64,000 nt of DNA, taken from positions 1-64,000 of the forward strand of contig NZ_QQAK01000012.1 of the NCBI RefSeq assembly GCF_003384035.1. Reading direction: 5' to 3'. The DNA comes from Sporosarcina sp. BI001-red (GTDB lineage: Bacteria > Bacillota > Bacilli > Bacillales_A > Planococcaceae). Under the pieces are notes generated by a model. The model searched no databases. It was not told where the DNA came from and saw only the letters and a program-made list of their open reading frames with translations. A program made the translations under genes and the position numbers. Positions 44,302-52,443 of the stretch are shown piece by piece. Numbering within the stretch: the first letter of the stretch is position 1; the number at the start of each line of letters is the position of its first letter.

Positions 44302-45288
44302 ATGTCTTTGCATGTCATTCAAATACTTCCGATGTATCATCCTGACGGCGAGGAAAAGTTGAGAGAACTTGCAGACGTGAAGCAATTCGATGAGTTTGAC
44401 GAAATAGAAATTATTAAGTACTTACAACAAAACACCGTAGATGGAATCATCTTGAGAGCACCTGCAAAAATCACACCAGAACTTTTAAATCACTGTGAAC
44501 ACGTAACTGCGATATCAGGCGCAGGAATCGGACTCGACAATATAGACGTGGAGTATGCGACATCAAAAGGAATCAAAGTGTTGCACGCACCTAAAATGAA
44601 TAGCACAGCGACAGCAGAACACGCTATAGCGCTACTGCTATCTGTTATGAAAGATATTAGTATTTTTCATACGGAAATGCAAAAAGGAAACTTCTCTTTC
44701 AGAAATGGAAGGTATACAACAGAATTAGAAGGTAAAACGCTTGGGCTTATTGGGTTCGGATCGATTGCTCAAAAAGTGGCGAACATAGCGAAGAATGGTT
44801 TTGGAATGAAAGTAATCGCATACGTACGAACGATTTCTTCACAAAGGCAAGAGCTCGCTGATTCTTTAAGGGTTGAAGTGACTACTTCAATGGAAGAGGT
44901 TTTCAAAACGAGCGATGCAATAAGTCTTCACATACCTTTGACCGAACAAACGAGAGAACTGATTGATGAGAAGTTCTTTGTTCTTATGAAACCTTCTGCC
45001 GTTCTCATCAATACATCTCGAGGTGGTGTCATCAAAGAAGCACATATGGTTGCAGCACTTAAAAATAAAACTTTCAGAAGAGCTGGAGTAGATGTATTTG
45101 CAGTTGAACCGCCATCTGAAAATCATCCTTTTTTTGAGATGAATGAAATCACGATGACTCCACATATTGGCGGAATCAGTATTGAAGCCGCAAAAAAGAC
45201 GTCTATTGTGATAGCAGAGAACTTAATAAAGGCGATTAACGGTGAAGAATTATCTGTGGTCGCAAACGCTGGAAAACTGTTAAAATAA
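44302..45288 (+). CDS. D-isomer-specific 2-hydroxyacid dehydrogenase
   Basis: A 328-residue NAD(P)-dependent dehydrogenase of the SerA/glyoxylate reductase family. It shows the NAD-binding GLIGFGSIAQKVANIA, the signature SAVLINTSRGGVIKEAHM with catalytic Arg, and the terminal PHIGG with catalytic His. It has no ACT domain and is shorter than SerA, so it more likely acts on a catabolic 2-hydroxy or 2-oxo acid. AAAGGTG precedes ATG 44302. Confidence 0.88.
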   Translation: MSLHVIQILPMYHPDGEEKLRELADVKQFDEFDEIEIIKYLQQNTVDGIILRAPAKITPELLNHCEHVTAISGAGIGLDNIDVEYATSKGIKVLHAPKMNSTATAEHAIALLLSVMKDISIFHTEMQKGNFSFRNGRYTTELEGKTLGLIGFGSIAQKVANIAKNGFGMKVIAYVRTISSQRQELADSLRVEVTTSMEEVFKTSDAISLHIPLTEQTRELIDEKFFVLMKPSAVLINTSRGGVIKEAHMVAALKNKTFRRAGVDVFAVEPPSENHPFFEMNEITMTPHIGGISIEAAKKTSIVIAENLIKAINGEELSVVANAGKLLK

Positions 45289-45327
45289 AAATGGATGATT
45301 CACCGACGTAAAGCATAGGAGGATATG

Positions 45328-46422
45328 ATGAAAACATTTAAAATTGCGCTTATACCAGGAGATGGGATTGGTCCGGAGGTCGTTTCGGAAGGTGTAAAAG
45401 TATTAAAAGCGATTGAGAAATTAGATCCAACACTTTCTTTTGCGTTCACAGAGTTTCCTTGGGGATGTGAGTATTACTTGGAACACGGTAAGATGATGGC
45501 GGATGATGGTATCGAGCAACTTAAAGGATTCGACGCGATTTATTTGGGCGCTGTAGGGTATCCGGGTGTGCCTGATCATATATCTTTATGGGATCTATTA
45601 CTCAGGATTCGGAAAGAGTTTGATCAATACGTGAATCTTAGACCGATTACGCTTTTGAATCCAACACTAACGCCATTGAAAGACAAAACAGCTAAGGAAA
45701 TCGACTTTCTTGTGATTCGTGAAAACAGTGAAGGCGAATATGCAGGGGCAGGAGACCGACTATTCAAAGGAAAACCTGAAGAAGTCGTCTTGCAAACGGG
45801 CGTTTTTTCTCGGAAAGGGACGGAACGGATCATTCGGTACGCATATGAAGAAGCAAGAATGTCAAATCGGACATTGACGAGCGTTAGTAAAGCGAATGCA
45901 TTGAACTATTCCATGGTGTTCTGGGATGAGGTGTTTGATGAAGTCGGAAAGGAATATCCTGACGTTCAAACGTATTCCTATCTTGTGGATGCCGCAAGTC
46001 TTTACTTTGTGACGGAGCCGGAGCGTTTTGAAGTGGTTGTCACATCGAATCTTTTTGGTGATATTTTGACCGATATAGGGGCAGCGATCACTGGTGGCAT
46101 GGGCTTAGCGACTGGTGCGAACATTAATCCAGAACGTACCTATCCTTCTATGTTTGAACCTGTTCACGGTTCAGCTCCTGATATTTCCGGAAAAGGTATT
46201 GCGAATCCGATTGCTGCCATCTGGTCGGTTAGTCAAATGATGGACTTCTTTGGAGAAGAAAGGTGGGGCGAAGCGATTCTGTCTACAATTAAAGATATTC
46301 TAACTGAACAAGAATCCCTCACTTCAGATTTAGGAGGGAAATCTTCCACTTCACAACTAGGGATTCGGTTTGTTGAATTGCTATCAGCAAGGGTTAGTGA
46401 AGTTAGCTTTACTCAAGAATAA
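45328..46422 (+). CDS. tartrate/D-malate dehydrogenase family protein
   Basis: A 364-residue beta-decarboxylating dehydrogenase. IPGDGIGPEVVSEG starts the fold, and LGAVGYPGVPDHISLWDLLL with RENSEGEYAGAGDR is typical of tartrate dehydrogenase/decarboxylase and D-malate dehydrogenase (YcsA, DmlA), rather than LeuB. It oxidises and decarboxylates D-malate or tartrate-like acids. AGGAGG lies 5 bases before ATG 45328. It is the last gene before a terminator and fits a role in handling a hydroxyacid by-product. Confidence 0.9.
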   Translation: MKTFKIALIPGDGIGPEVVSEGVKVLKAIEKLDPTLSFAFTEFPWGCEYYLEHGKMMADDGIEQLKGFDAIYLGAVGYPGVPDHISLWDLLLRIRKEFDQYVNLRPITLLNPTLTPLKDKTAKEIDFLVIRENSEGEYAGAGDRLFKGKPEEVVLQTGVFSRKGTERIIRYAYEEARMSNRTLTSVSKANALNYSMVFWDEVFDEVGKEYPDVQTYSYLVDAASLYFVTEPERFEVVVTSNLFGDILTDIGAAITGGMGLATGANINPERTYPSMFEPVHGSAPDISGKGIANPIAAIWSVSQMMDFFGEERWGEAILSTIKDILTEQESLTSDLGGKSSTSQLGIRFVELLSARVSEVSFTQE

Positions 46423-46429
46423 TAAAAGT

Positions 46430-46462
46430 AGCCCATTCCAGCGATTATGATTGGAATGGGCT
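46430..46462. terminator. bidirectional terminator between catabolic cluster and dapA
   Basis: AGCCCATTCCA (46430-46440) pairs with TGGAATGGGCT (46452-46462); T's follow on the plus strand and A/T-rich sequence lies on the other side. Confidence 0.8.
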
Positions 46463-46486
46463 GCTTTTTATATTAAAAATATAAAC

Positions 46487-47371
46487 CTAAAGAAGTATCG
46501 TTTCTTGTTGGTGAAGAATGCGATTCAATGAATTCAACTGTGGATCCGTCAACGGCAGCATCGGTAATCGAACCCCGCCGACTGAGACACCTTCCAAGTT
46601 CAACGCAGCTTTGACAGGCGAAGGATTCGGTGCCGCGAATAGTTCCTTCATAATTGGCAGCATACGGCGGTGCATAGTTGCGGCTTCACGAATGCGACCG
46701 CTGTTAAAGTGACCGATCATTGTTTTCATCTCAGAGCCGATAATGTGGGCAGAGACGGACACAACGCCAGCACCTCCAATAGAGAGTACAGGGAGTGTCA
46801 ACCCATCATCGCCACTGTAAAGTGCAAAGTTAGATGGGGTATTCTCAATGATGTCTGACATGGCATCTAAGTTGCCGCTTGCTTCTTTAACAGCAACGAT
46901 ATTTGGAATGTCAGCAAGTCGGATGATTGTTTCCGGGCTCATATTGACTGAACTGCGGCCCGGTATATTATAGAGCATGATTGGCAGGGATGTGGATTCC
47001 GCAATGACGCTAAAATGCTGGTACATCCCTTCTTGAGAAGGTTTGTTGTAATAAGGAACGACTAACATGATCCCATCGACACCTGCCGCTTCAGCTTTTT
47101 GCGTCAACTGAACGGATTCTCTCGTATTGTTCGATCCTGTTCCTGCGATGACGGGGACTCTTCCAGCAACGACTTGTACCGTAAATTCAAACAAATTTAC
47201 CTTTTCTTCAAACGTCAATGTAGGGGATTCCCCTGTGGTACCTGCAACAACGAGGCCATCAGAACCGCTTTCCAGTAAATGATTGATTAAGTTTCGTGTG
47301 GCAATGAAGTCAATTTCCCCTTGCTCATCAAACGGTGTTACCATAGCAGTAATTAGTTGTCCAAAATTCAT
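46487..47371 (-). CDS. dapA: 4-hydroxy-tetrahydrodipicolinate synthase
   Basis: A 294-residue class I aldolase of lysine and diaminopimelate synthesis, joining pyruvate with aspartate semialdehyde. The start MNFGQLITAMVTPF, the GTTGESPTLTFEE loop, the catalytic Tyr in PYYNKPSQEGMYQHF, YNIPGRSSVNM with its Tyr and Arg, and the Schiff-base Lys in VAVKEASGNLD are all present. AAAGGAGATGGAG precedes ATG 47371. A lysine riboswitch and terminator lie upstream on the same strand, proving a biosynthetic role despite the lysine breakdown genes nearby. Confidence 0.93.
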   Translation of the reverse strand: MNFGQLITAMVTPFDEQGEIDFIATRNLINHLLESGSDGLVVAGTTGESPTLTFEEKVNLFEFTVQVVAGRVPVIAGTGSNNTRESVQLTQKAEAAGVDGIMLVVPYYNKPSQEGMYQHFSVIAESTSLPIMLYNIPGRSSVNMSPETIIRLADIPNIVAVKEASGNLDAMSDIIENTPSNFALYSGDDGLTLPVLSIGGAGVVSVSAHIIGSEMKTMIGHFNSGRIREAATMHRRMLPIMKELFAAPNPSPVKAALNLEGVSVGGVRLPMLPLTDPQLNSLNRILHQQETILL

Positions 47372-47440
47372 CTGTTCTCCATCTCCTTTTGTTTTATTAC
47401 AAAACATAGAGGTGGAAGGCAGTGTCTCCTGAGACGCAAA

Positions 47441-47469
47441 AAGCAGCAGCGTAGAGAACGCTGCTGCTT
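47441..47469 (-). terminator. lysine-riboswitch-controlled terminator
   Basis: Exact 11-base arms AAGCAGCAGCG (47441-47451) and CGCTGCTGCTT (47459-47469), followed on the minus strand by a TTTTT run. Located between the lysine riboswitch and dapA, it is the expression platform. Confidence 0.85.
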
Positions 47470-47487
47470 AGAAATAATAAATTATTC

Positions 47488-47672
47488 CTTGCATCAGATA
47501 GCCCTCCATATAGTTTCCTATATGACAGTCCTGAACTTGTTCAGCCCAGAACCAGCTTTGAGATAATGAGCATCTCTCCACTTCGGCAAATTCCCCTCTC
47601 CACAATCTTCAACGGATCTCATCATCCTCAGAATGTGTACTAATGGTCTTTGCGCCTCTATCCTCATTTCGA
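47488..47672 (-). promoter_or_regulatory. lysine riboswitch (L-box)
   Basis: Read on the minus strand, conserved L-box segments appear in order: GATAGAGGCGCAAAG, then TTAGTA, GTTGAAG, GGGGAATTTGCCGAAG, AAAGCTGG, TCTGGGCTGA, ACTGTCAT and GGAGGGCTATCTGATG. These match the core junction of the lysine riboswitch. With lysine bound, the downstream terminator should form and shut off dapA. Confidence 0.92.
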
Positions 47673-47706
47673 AGGTTACGAAATAAGTGAATGTTTAATT
47701 ACAAGT

Positions 47707-47735
47707 AGCATACCCTTTAGCGAATAAAAATGCAA
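47707..47735 (-). promoter_or_regulatory. promoter for the riboswitch-dapA unit
   Basis: On the minus strand TTGCAT (47735-47730), a 17-base spacer, and TATGCT (47712-47707). Transcription would start near 47700, about 30 bases before the riboswitch core. Confidence 0.6.
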
Positions 47736-47983
47736 CTAGAGATAGAAATTCTTAATTTATTAGGCGTTATGCAAATCCTTCTTAAGGAGATGAAACTCTC
47801 TACTCACGTATGAAAACAGACGCTTGACTGCTAGAAACAGACCGCTTACTTGAAATGAGAAGTTGTTTCACACATTCTCTCGTATACTGATCATACAAAG
47901 ACATTACGAATGGGGTGGCAGGGAAGAGAGGATAGAAGCAAATTGTATTAAGAACCTCACTATTAGCGAAAGGGAGTTTTACG

Positions 47984-48442
47984 ATGAAGGTCTCCTTGAA
48001 TATCGATTCATCTATAATTGAAACAACCGTCACAATTGATTGCAAAGAATTAGATCCAGAAGTACAAGGAGTATTGGATTTTCTAAATAGGCAAGAGCTC
48101 GATTTCGTTGTTGGGAAAGATGGAGACATGCAACATATTATGAAGCCTTCGGATATCCATTATTTTCACTCCACACCTGAGGGGGTGACTGCAGTGACTC
48201 AGAACGGTTCGTTTTTAGTGAAAGAAAAACTATATGAACTAGAATCCTTTTTACCATCTAACCAATTCATCCGACTATCAAAATCTGTTATTGCGAATCT
48301 TTATGAATTGAGCAAGTTTGAAGCGTCATTTAACGGGACACTTGCAGTCTATTTTAAGTCAGGAACAAAAGAATACGTTTCTAGAACATTCGTAAATGGT
48401 ATTAAACATGCTCTAAAAATGAAAAGGAGGGACAACGAATGA
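47984..48442 (+). CDS. LytTR-domain DNA-binding protein
   Basis: A 152-residue regulator without a receiver domain. The C-terminal LytTR domain (from about residue 45) contains DIHYFHSTPEGVTAVTQNG, LYELESFLPSNQFIRLSKSVIANL and KEYVSRTFVNGIK. Stand-alone LytTR proteins are usually co-transcribed with a DUF3021 membrane protein, as here: the next gene overlaps by four bases. Such pairs often regulate themselves and nearby transporters. AAAGGGAG precedes ATG 47984. Confidence 0.88.
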   Translation: MKVSLNIDSSIIETTVTIDCKELDPEVQGVLDFLNRQELDFVVGKDGDMQHIMKPSDIHYFHSTPEGVTAVTQNGSFLVKEKLYELESFLPSNQFIRLSKSVIANLYELSKFEASFNGTLAVYFKSGTKEYVSRTFVNGIKHALKMKRRDNE

Positions 48443-48849
48443 AAACATTTCTATTTCGAAGTACAATTGGTATTTTCTTCGGCGGCTTTCTAGCAGTGAT
48501 TCTCACAGCATCAATAATTTTAGCAAACGGCTTAGAAACTATCGATGCTGTGGCATTTATGAAAAGCGCTGTGGGAACTATGTTTTGTGCTTGGTTTTTT
48601 AGTGTAACCCCCCTCTATTTTGAAAATGAAAATTGGTCACTATTACGACAAACTAGTTATCACTTTATTACAGTGATTATTCTATACTTCTTTACTGCAT
48701 TCGGCTTGCAATGGTTCAGTTTTACCCCCTTAAGTTTTTTAACTTTCGTCCTAATGTTTTTAGGAGTCTATGCAGTGATTTGGGTTAGTTTTTACTTCTA
48801 CTTTAAAAATGAAGCGAGGAAAATGTCTGAAGAGTTGGATGGGCTTTAA
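48439..48849 (+). CDS. DUF3021 membrane protein
   Basis: A 136-residue membrane protein with four spans and a charged C-terminus, typical of DUF3021. AAGGAGGG precedes ATG 48439, which overlaps the stop of the LytTR gene (ATGA). It probably holds back or modulates the LytTR protein at the membrane, as proposed for such pairs; the signal is unknown. A strong terminator closes this two-gene unit. Confidence 0.85.
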   Translation: MKTFLFRSTIGIFFGGFLAVILTASIILANGLETIDAVAFMKSAVGTMFCAWFFSVTPLYFENENWSLLRQTSYHFITVIILYFFTAFGLQWFSFTPLSFLTFVLMFLGVYAVIWVSFYFYFKNEARKMSEELDGL

Positions 48850-48903
48850 ATGGGGAAACGATTAGCTTATTAAATCTGAAGCATAAGATCATTCAGTTTG
48901 TGT

Positions 48904-48939
48904 AAACGAAAAGAGAGAAGGTTACCTCTCTTTTCGTTT
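48904..48939 (+). terminator. terminator after LytTR-DUF3021
   Basis: AAACGAAAAGAGAG (48904-48917) is an exact complement of CTCTCTTTTCGTTT (48926-48939). Confidence 0.85.
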
Positions 48940-49030
48940 ATTTTAATACTTAGTTTTCTAAGATCTGGGGTATTCTTAGAATAGGTACTTAGTAAGTCAA
49001 ACTTTTTAACCCTAAAAAGGAGGACAAATC

Positions 49031-49288
49031 ATGGTAGTCGTAGTAGCAAAACATGACCCTAAATGGGCTCAGTTGTTCCAAGAGGAAGCCCAAAGAATCC
49101 GACAGATATTTGGTGAAGAAATCGTAGACATTCATCACATTGGCAGTACTTCTGTTCCAGGATTACAAGCGAAACCAATTCTCGATATGATGCCTGTCGT
49201 CCGGGATATCCTGAAAGTTGAATGCAGAATTGATCAGAAAAAAATCCAACTGACGATGGTTAATGCCAGTTGGATTTGTAATGAGTGA
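49031..49288 (+). pseudogene. grpB (UPF0157) gene, 3' part lost
   Basis: AAAAGGAGG lies before ATG 49031. The first 64 residues match GrpB: HDPKWAQLFQEEAQRIRQIF, IHHIGSTSVPGLQAKPILD and MPVVRDILKVE. The normal protein has about 170 residues. The last 21 codons are unrelated and run through an 11-base hairpin (49242-49252 with 49267-49277), so the nucleotidyltransferase-like fold is incomplete and probably inactive. Confidence 0.75.
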
Positions 49289-49318
49289 TACAAATAAGCA
49301 ACTAAGGGGAAGTATCTA

Positions 49319-49741
49319 ATGATCAAATTAAGAGGCCATCATATTTTTTGTTTACTCGGATATCGAGGAATGGGTTATTCAGAAGAATACGTAGCCAATA
49401 TGACAAAAATCCATACAATTTTGCGCGAAAAACCTGACACCATGATCCAGATAATTAAAGGACCTGATCACTTATGCCGGAAGTTTCCAGAAGATCAGCC
49501 ATATCATTGCGAAGACAAAGGGATTTACATCCGCGATAAGGAAATCGTGAAACGTCTTGGTCTTAAATTTAGTGATGTGCTGCCTTGGCGGGAAATAGAA
49601 CGTCGGATCCGTATACACGTGAAAGCATCGGATATTGAAGTCGTCTGTGAAACCTGTTCATGGCGCTCTTATGGTTTTTGTGAACAAGGCGTCGAGCGTG
49701 TGATTGAAGCAAAGGGGTTAATGGAAGTGGAACAGAAATGA
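49319..49741 (+). CDS. DUF1284 protein
   Basis: A 140-residue soluble protein. IKLRGHHIFCLLGYRGMGYSE and the cysteines in HLCRKF, YHCED and VCETCSWRSYGFC match DUF1284. The six or so Cys residues suggest a metal or iron-sulfur site. AAGGGGAAG precedes ATG 49319. It is followed immediately by an unknown gene. Function not established. Confidence 0.8.
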   Translation: MIKLRGHHIFCLLGYRGMGYSEEYVANMTKIHTILREKPDTMIQIIKGPDHLCRKFPEDQPYHCEDKGIYIRDKEIVKRLGLKFSDVLPWREIERRIRIHVKASDIEVVCETCSWRSYGFCEQGVERVIEAKGLMEVEQK

Positions 49742-49749
49742 GGATGGAA

Positions 49750-50400
49750 ATGAATGAACTGAATCTGATTCAACATAATAATGAAGTCATGTCGAATTAT
49801 GACGTGAAGCAACACGAAATTTCTTTTGTCCTCTATTTGAGTCCTGAAGAGCAAGTTTGTATTATTGGAAAATTAGATAATAACTACATTTGTTGGTGCT
49901 CTATAACTCCTATATCCGATCATGAAACCAATGCTTCTATTTTTGAGTATGTTACTCATCAAAAAGACAAAATAATTTCTAATGTTCATAAAGCTCTGGG
50001 GTCTAATTATTCAGAAGTGAACAGCTGGCACAAACTACATATTAATAAAAGAAGATTTAAGGGAGAAGATCTTTATTATTCACCTGTTAGTTCATCCTTC
50101 TTTAAAGAGAGCAAGTTTTTTGCTAGTCAAATTCAACGCTTCTACAAACAAGAAAAAATGAAATGTGACGTTAGATTAATTGACGATTTTTACCTTGTAA
50201 TTTTAGAAAAATATAAAGTACTTTTAAACAAAAGAGATCAAGATCCCAGTTATTATATCGAAATGCAACCGATAATACAGATTATTGAGGATGAAAGTTA
50301 TCTAAAGCTTTGTACCACCTCGAGAATTAGGAAATTATATGTAGAGTGCGTGAACAGTTGCACCAATATCTATAATACCTATATGACCTCAGTTCGTTAG
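49750..50400 (+). CDS. hypothetical protein, 216 residues
   Basis: A soluble protein of unknown family, translated from ATG 49750 after GAGGA (the ATG at 49738 overlaps the preceding stop but has no good site). It begins with an acidic/polar region, has a central aromatic segment (KGEDLYYSPVSSSFFKESKFF), and ends with a Cys-containing tail (RKLYVECVNSCTNIY). No signal peptide or span. Sequence composition is more A/T-rich than its neighbours. Confidence 0.6.
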   Translation: MNELNLIQHNNEVMSNYDVKQHEISFVLYLSPEEQVCIIGKLDNNYICWCSITPISDHETNASIFEYVTHQKDKIISNVHKALGSNYSEVNSWHKLHINKRRFKGEDLYYSPVSSSFFKESKFFASQIQRFYKQEKMKCDVRLIDDFYLVILEKYKVLLNKRDQDPSYYIEMQPIIQIIEDESYLKLCTTSRIRKLYVECVNSCTNIYNTYMTSVR

Positions 50401-50489
50401 ATGGACTACACCACGGTATTGTCCAAAACTAAATATATCCTCACTACGTAGGGAAGCTGGAGATTCATCAATCCTACTAACCCTCAACC

Positions 50490-50516
50490 GAACTCGTCTT
50501 ATATGACGGGTTCTTT
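50490..50516 (+). terminator. terminator after the hypothetical gene
   Basis: GAACTCGTC (50490-50498) pairs with GACGGGTTC (50505-50513) with one G-T pair, followed by a T-run. Confidence 0.8.
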
Positions 50517-50540
50517 TTTAATATTTGAAATGTAATCTAG

Positions 50541-50570
50541 TCATTTTGACAAATATACTTGTCAAAATGA
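50541..50570. promoter_or_regulatory. palindromic operator for XRE regulator
   Basis: A 30-base near-perfect palindrome: TCATTTTGACAAATA (50541-50555) against TACTTGTCAAAATGA (50556-50570), with one mismatched pair. It overlaps the -35 region of the promoter for the XRE gene and is probably its autoregulatory site. Confidence 0.75.
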
Positions 50571-50587
50571 AATGCATACGTTACACT
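50559..50587 (+). promoter_or_regulatory. promoter for XRE-DUF3169 pair
   Basis: TTGTCA (50559-50564), 17 bases, TACACT (50582-50587). The -35 lies inside the palindrome, so bound regulator would block polymerase. Transcription would start about 15 bases before GTG 50609. Confidence 0.55.
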
Positions 50588-50608
50588 CCTTGGTAAGAGG
50601 TGAGATCA

Positions 50609-50815
50609 GTGAGAACACGTTTGAAGGAATTGCGTGCCCGAAATGGGCTGAATCAGACTGAGCTCGCAAAAAGGGCAAAAGTGTCGAGGCAAACAATCAG
50701 TTTAATTGAGCGGGAAGAATTTATCCCTTCATTACTAATTGCCGTACGAATTGCGAGGATTTTTAATGAAGCGATTGAATGTGTTTTTCTATTCGAAGAG
50801 GAGGAGATTGAATGA
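50609..50815 (+). CDS. XRE family regulator, YozG-type
   Basis: A 68-residue Cro/C1-type DNA-binding protein consisting of one helix-turn-helix: NGLNQTELAKRAKVSRQTIS with IEREEFIPSLLIAVRIARIF. AGAGGTGA lies 5 bases before GTG 50609; the GTG at 50600 overlaps that site. Small regulators of this type commonly lie before a membrane protein gene, here overlapping by four bases. It likely binds the palindrome at 50541-50570. Confidence 0.88.
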   Translation: MRTRLKELRARNGLNQTELAKRAKVSRQTISLIEREEFIPSLLIAVRIARIFNEAIECVFLFEEEEIE

Positions 50816-51495
50816 GAACGGTCGTCTTGGTTTTAGTTGGTGCGTTGGTGGGGTTTGTCGTCATGTATGCAACGCTGACCTATCAGATAGACTTTAACTT
50901 TCTAACAATTGCGTTTCAAGTGAATGTGGCCTTAGCTTGTCTCACAGTGATTTTACTACTCTATATAGGTTTTAGCATTCTACAAATGCGGAGAAAGGCG
51001 ATTGAGAACGTTTCAAAAGATGAAGAAGATGAACTGGACATATGGCTATACAAAAAGTTCAGTGATACAAATTTAGTTGTTATAGCCACGATTGTGATTG
51101 GAATTGTATCGACAGCAATTGCTCTCATTACCAACCAACCTACTTGGCTGGAGCTGGTTTCAACGGTTTCAGCAACGATTGCATTTGCTCTGTCCATTGG
51201 TGTTTCAAGTATGATCAATAGATTTTATCCAGATCGTAACTTGCCTTCGGTTAGTGAAAAGGATTATGCGAAAAAGTTGCTAGCGGCTTCTGATGAAGGA
51301 GAGCGTCATGTAATGTTGGAGGGGCTCTACCGTTCTTTCAATACGCTAAATGGCACGCTTATACTTGCGTTGCTCGTGCTCATCGTATATTCAATCGTCA
51401 CAGATGTATCGCAATTATTCGCCATTGTACTCATTGGTGCCGTTCTTGTTGCAGCAAATGCTCAATACTTTTTATTGATTCGCAATAAATCGTAA
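50812..51495 (+). CDS. DUF3169-like membrane protein
   Basis: A 227-residue membrane protein with about six spans and a cytoplasmic region LDIWLYKKFSDTNL in the middle. Position after a YozG-type XRE gene, length and span pattern fit DUF3169, a Firmicutes family with no known function. GAGGAGG precedes ATG 50812. The pair probably responds to a membrane-related signal, by analogy only. Confidence 0.75.
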   Translation: MRTVVLVLVGALVGFVVMYATLTYQIDFNFLTIAFQVNVALACLTVILLLYIGFSILQMRRKAIENVSKDEEDELDIWLYKKFSDTNLVVIATIVIGIVSTAIALITNQPTWLELVSTVSATIAFALSIGVSSMINRFYPDRNLPSVSEKDYAKKLLAASDEGERHVMLEGLYRSFNTLNGTLILALLVLIVYSIVTDVSQLFAIVLIGAVLVAANAQYFLLIRNKS

Positions 51496-51606
51496 CGTGG
51501 TGATGTAAACAAAACTATTTTAGTAATCAGCCACAAAGATGCCGTTCGCAGCATATCAACTAACTCGTAACTTTTTCAATACTTACAAACCCCTGTCTAC
51601 TTTTTG

Positions 51607-51639
51607 ATCCCCCGACTCTATATAGAGGAAAAGGGGGAT
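51607..51639 (+). promoter_or_regulatory. hairpin covering a ribosome-binding site
   Basis: ATCCCCC (51607-51613) pairs with GGGGGAT (51633-51639); within the loop CTCTATATAGAG (51616-51627) is itself a perfect palindrome. The 3' arm is the Shine-Dalgarno sequence of the gene starting at 51646, so translation should be low while the stem is closed. Confidence 0.6.
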
Positions 51640-51645
51640 TTTAAA

Positions 51646-52443
51646 ATGACACACTACTTATCTCAATATGCGAAATTTACCTCAAAAGAAGCTATGGACT
51701 TCTCAGCACGGCAACATTTAGACACGCACTGGAACCAGTTGAATAAGACAGATCGAGCAATTCTTGAAATAATCCGATGCTACTCCGTAAAATATTTAGC
51801 TGCGCATTTAAAGCATGAAACAATTGAAAAGAAATTGGGGAAGTCGAATTCCACTGTAAGACGAGCGATTTGTAAGTTGGAAAATCTACAAATTATTGAA
51901 CGAATCCAATTTGTTCGTCTAGTTATGAGCGGCCTTGGTGCTAACATTTATGTTATTTTGCCTGTAAATGAGCAGGGGAGAATGGGCAGTGGAACTAGCT
52001 TGAAAGAAGCTGATGTGAGCGGGGTTTCTAAGAAGCAATCCGAAAAGGAACCTTCTCTTTATAAATCTAAAAGTCTTAAAGATCTTATAAAGACGTCTCA
52101 GCCTGCGGCAGAAAAGTTATCCACAACACTATTTGGGAAAATGAAATCGTTACTATCATTTAGCGGGGATGTATCGAAAGCCAGAGAATTCTGTGGAATT
52201 CATAAATCCCTATCAGGAAAAATGCTTAAATTTGATATCCATAAAGGAAAAGAAGAACTATTTGAGGATTTATCCTATCAAGCCACTCATATTACAGTTA
52301 TGGCAACCAAAGCAAAAAACATTCGTAGTATGCCAGGGTATTTCAGAGGAGTCTTGCGTCAGCTCATGTGTGAGGCTCTTTTTAAAGACATCTATCAGGA
52401 ATACACGGTCTCCGTTGATGACTTATATTGCCCGGGGAATTAA
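51646..52443 (+). CDS. winged-helix protein, replication-initiator-like
   Basis: A 265-residue soluble protein. The first 120 residues contain a predicted winged helix (LNKTDRAILEIIRCYSVKYL and KLGKSNSTVRRAICKLENLQIIE). The middle is a Ser/Lys-rich linker, and the C-terminal part is helical (SMPGYFRGVLRQLMCEALF). Related proteins occur on Bacillales plasmids and in chromosomes, annotated only as helix-turn-helix proteins. GGGGGA precedes ATG 51646 and is folded into a hairpin. It could be a replication or regulatory remnant of a mobile element; no plasmid genes surround it. Confidence 0.65.
   Translation: MTHYLSQYAKFTSKEAMDFSARQHLDTHWNQLNKTDRAILEIIRCYSVKYLAAHLKHETIEKKLGKSNSTVRRAICKLENLQIIERIQFVRLVMSGLGANIYVILPVNEQGRMGSGTSLKEADVSGVSKKQSEKEPSLYKSKSLKDLIKTSQPAAEKLSTTLFGKMKSLLSFSGDVSKAREFCGIHKSLSGKMLKFDIHKGKEELFEDLSYQATHITVMATKAKNIRSMPGYFRGVLRQLMCEALFKDIYQEYTVSVDDLYCPGN

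Noticed and set aside
47800..48129. Minus-strand open frame of 109 codons near the LytTR gene
   Set aside because: It runs antisense through the start of the LytTR gene and has no recognisable domain.
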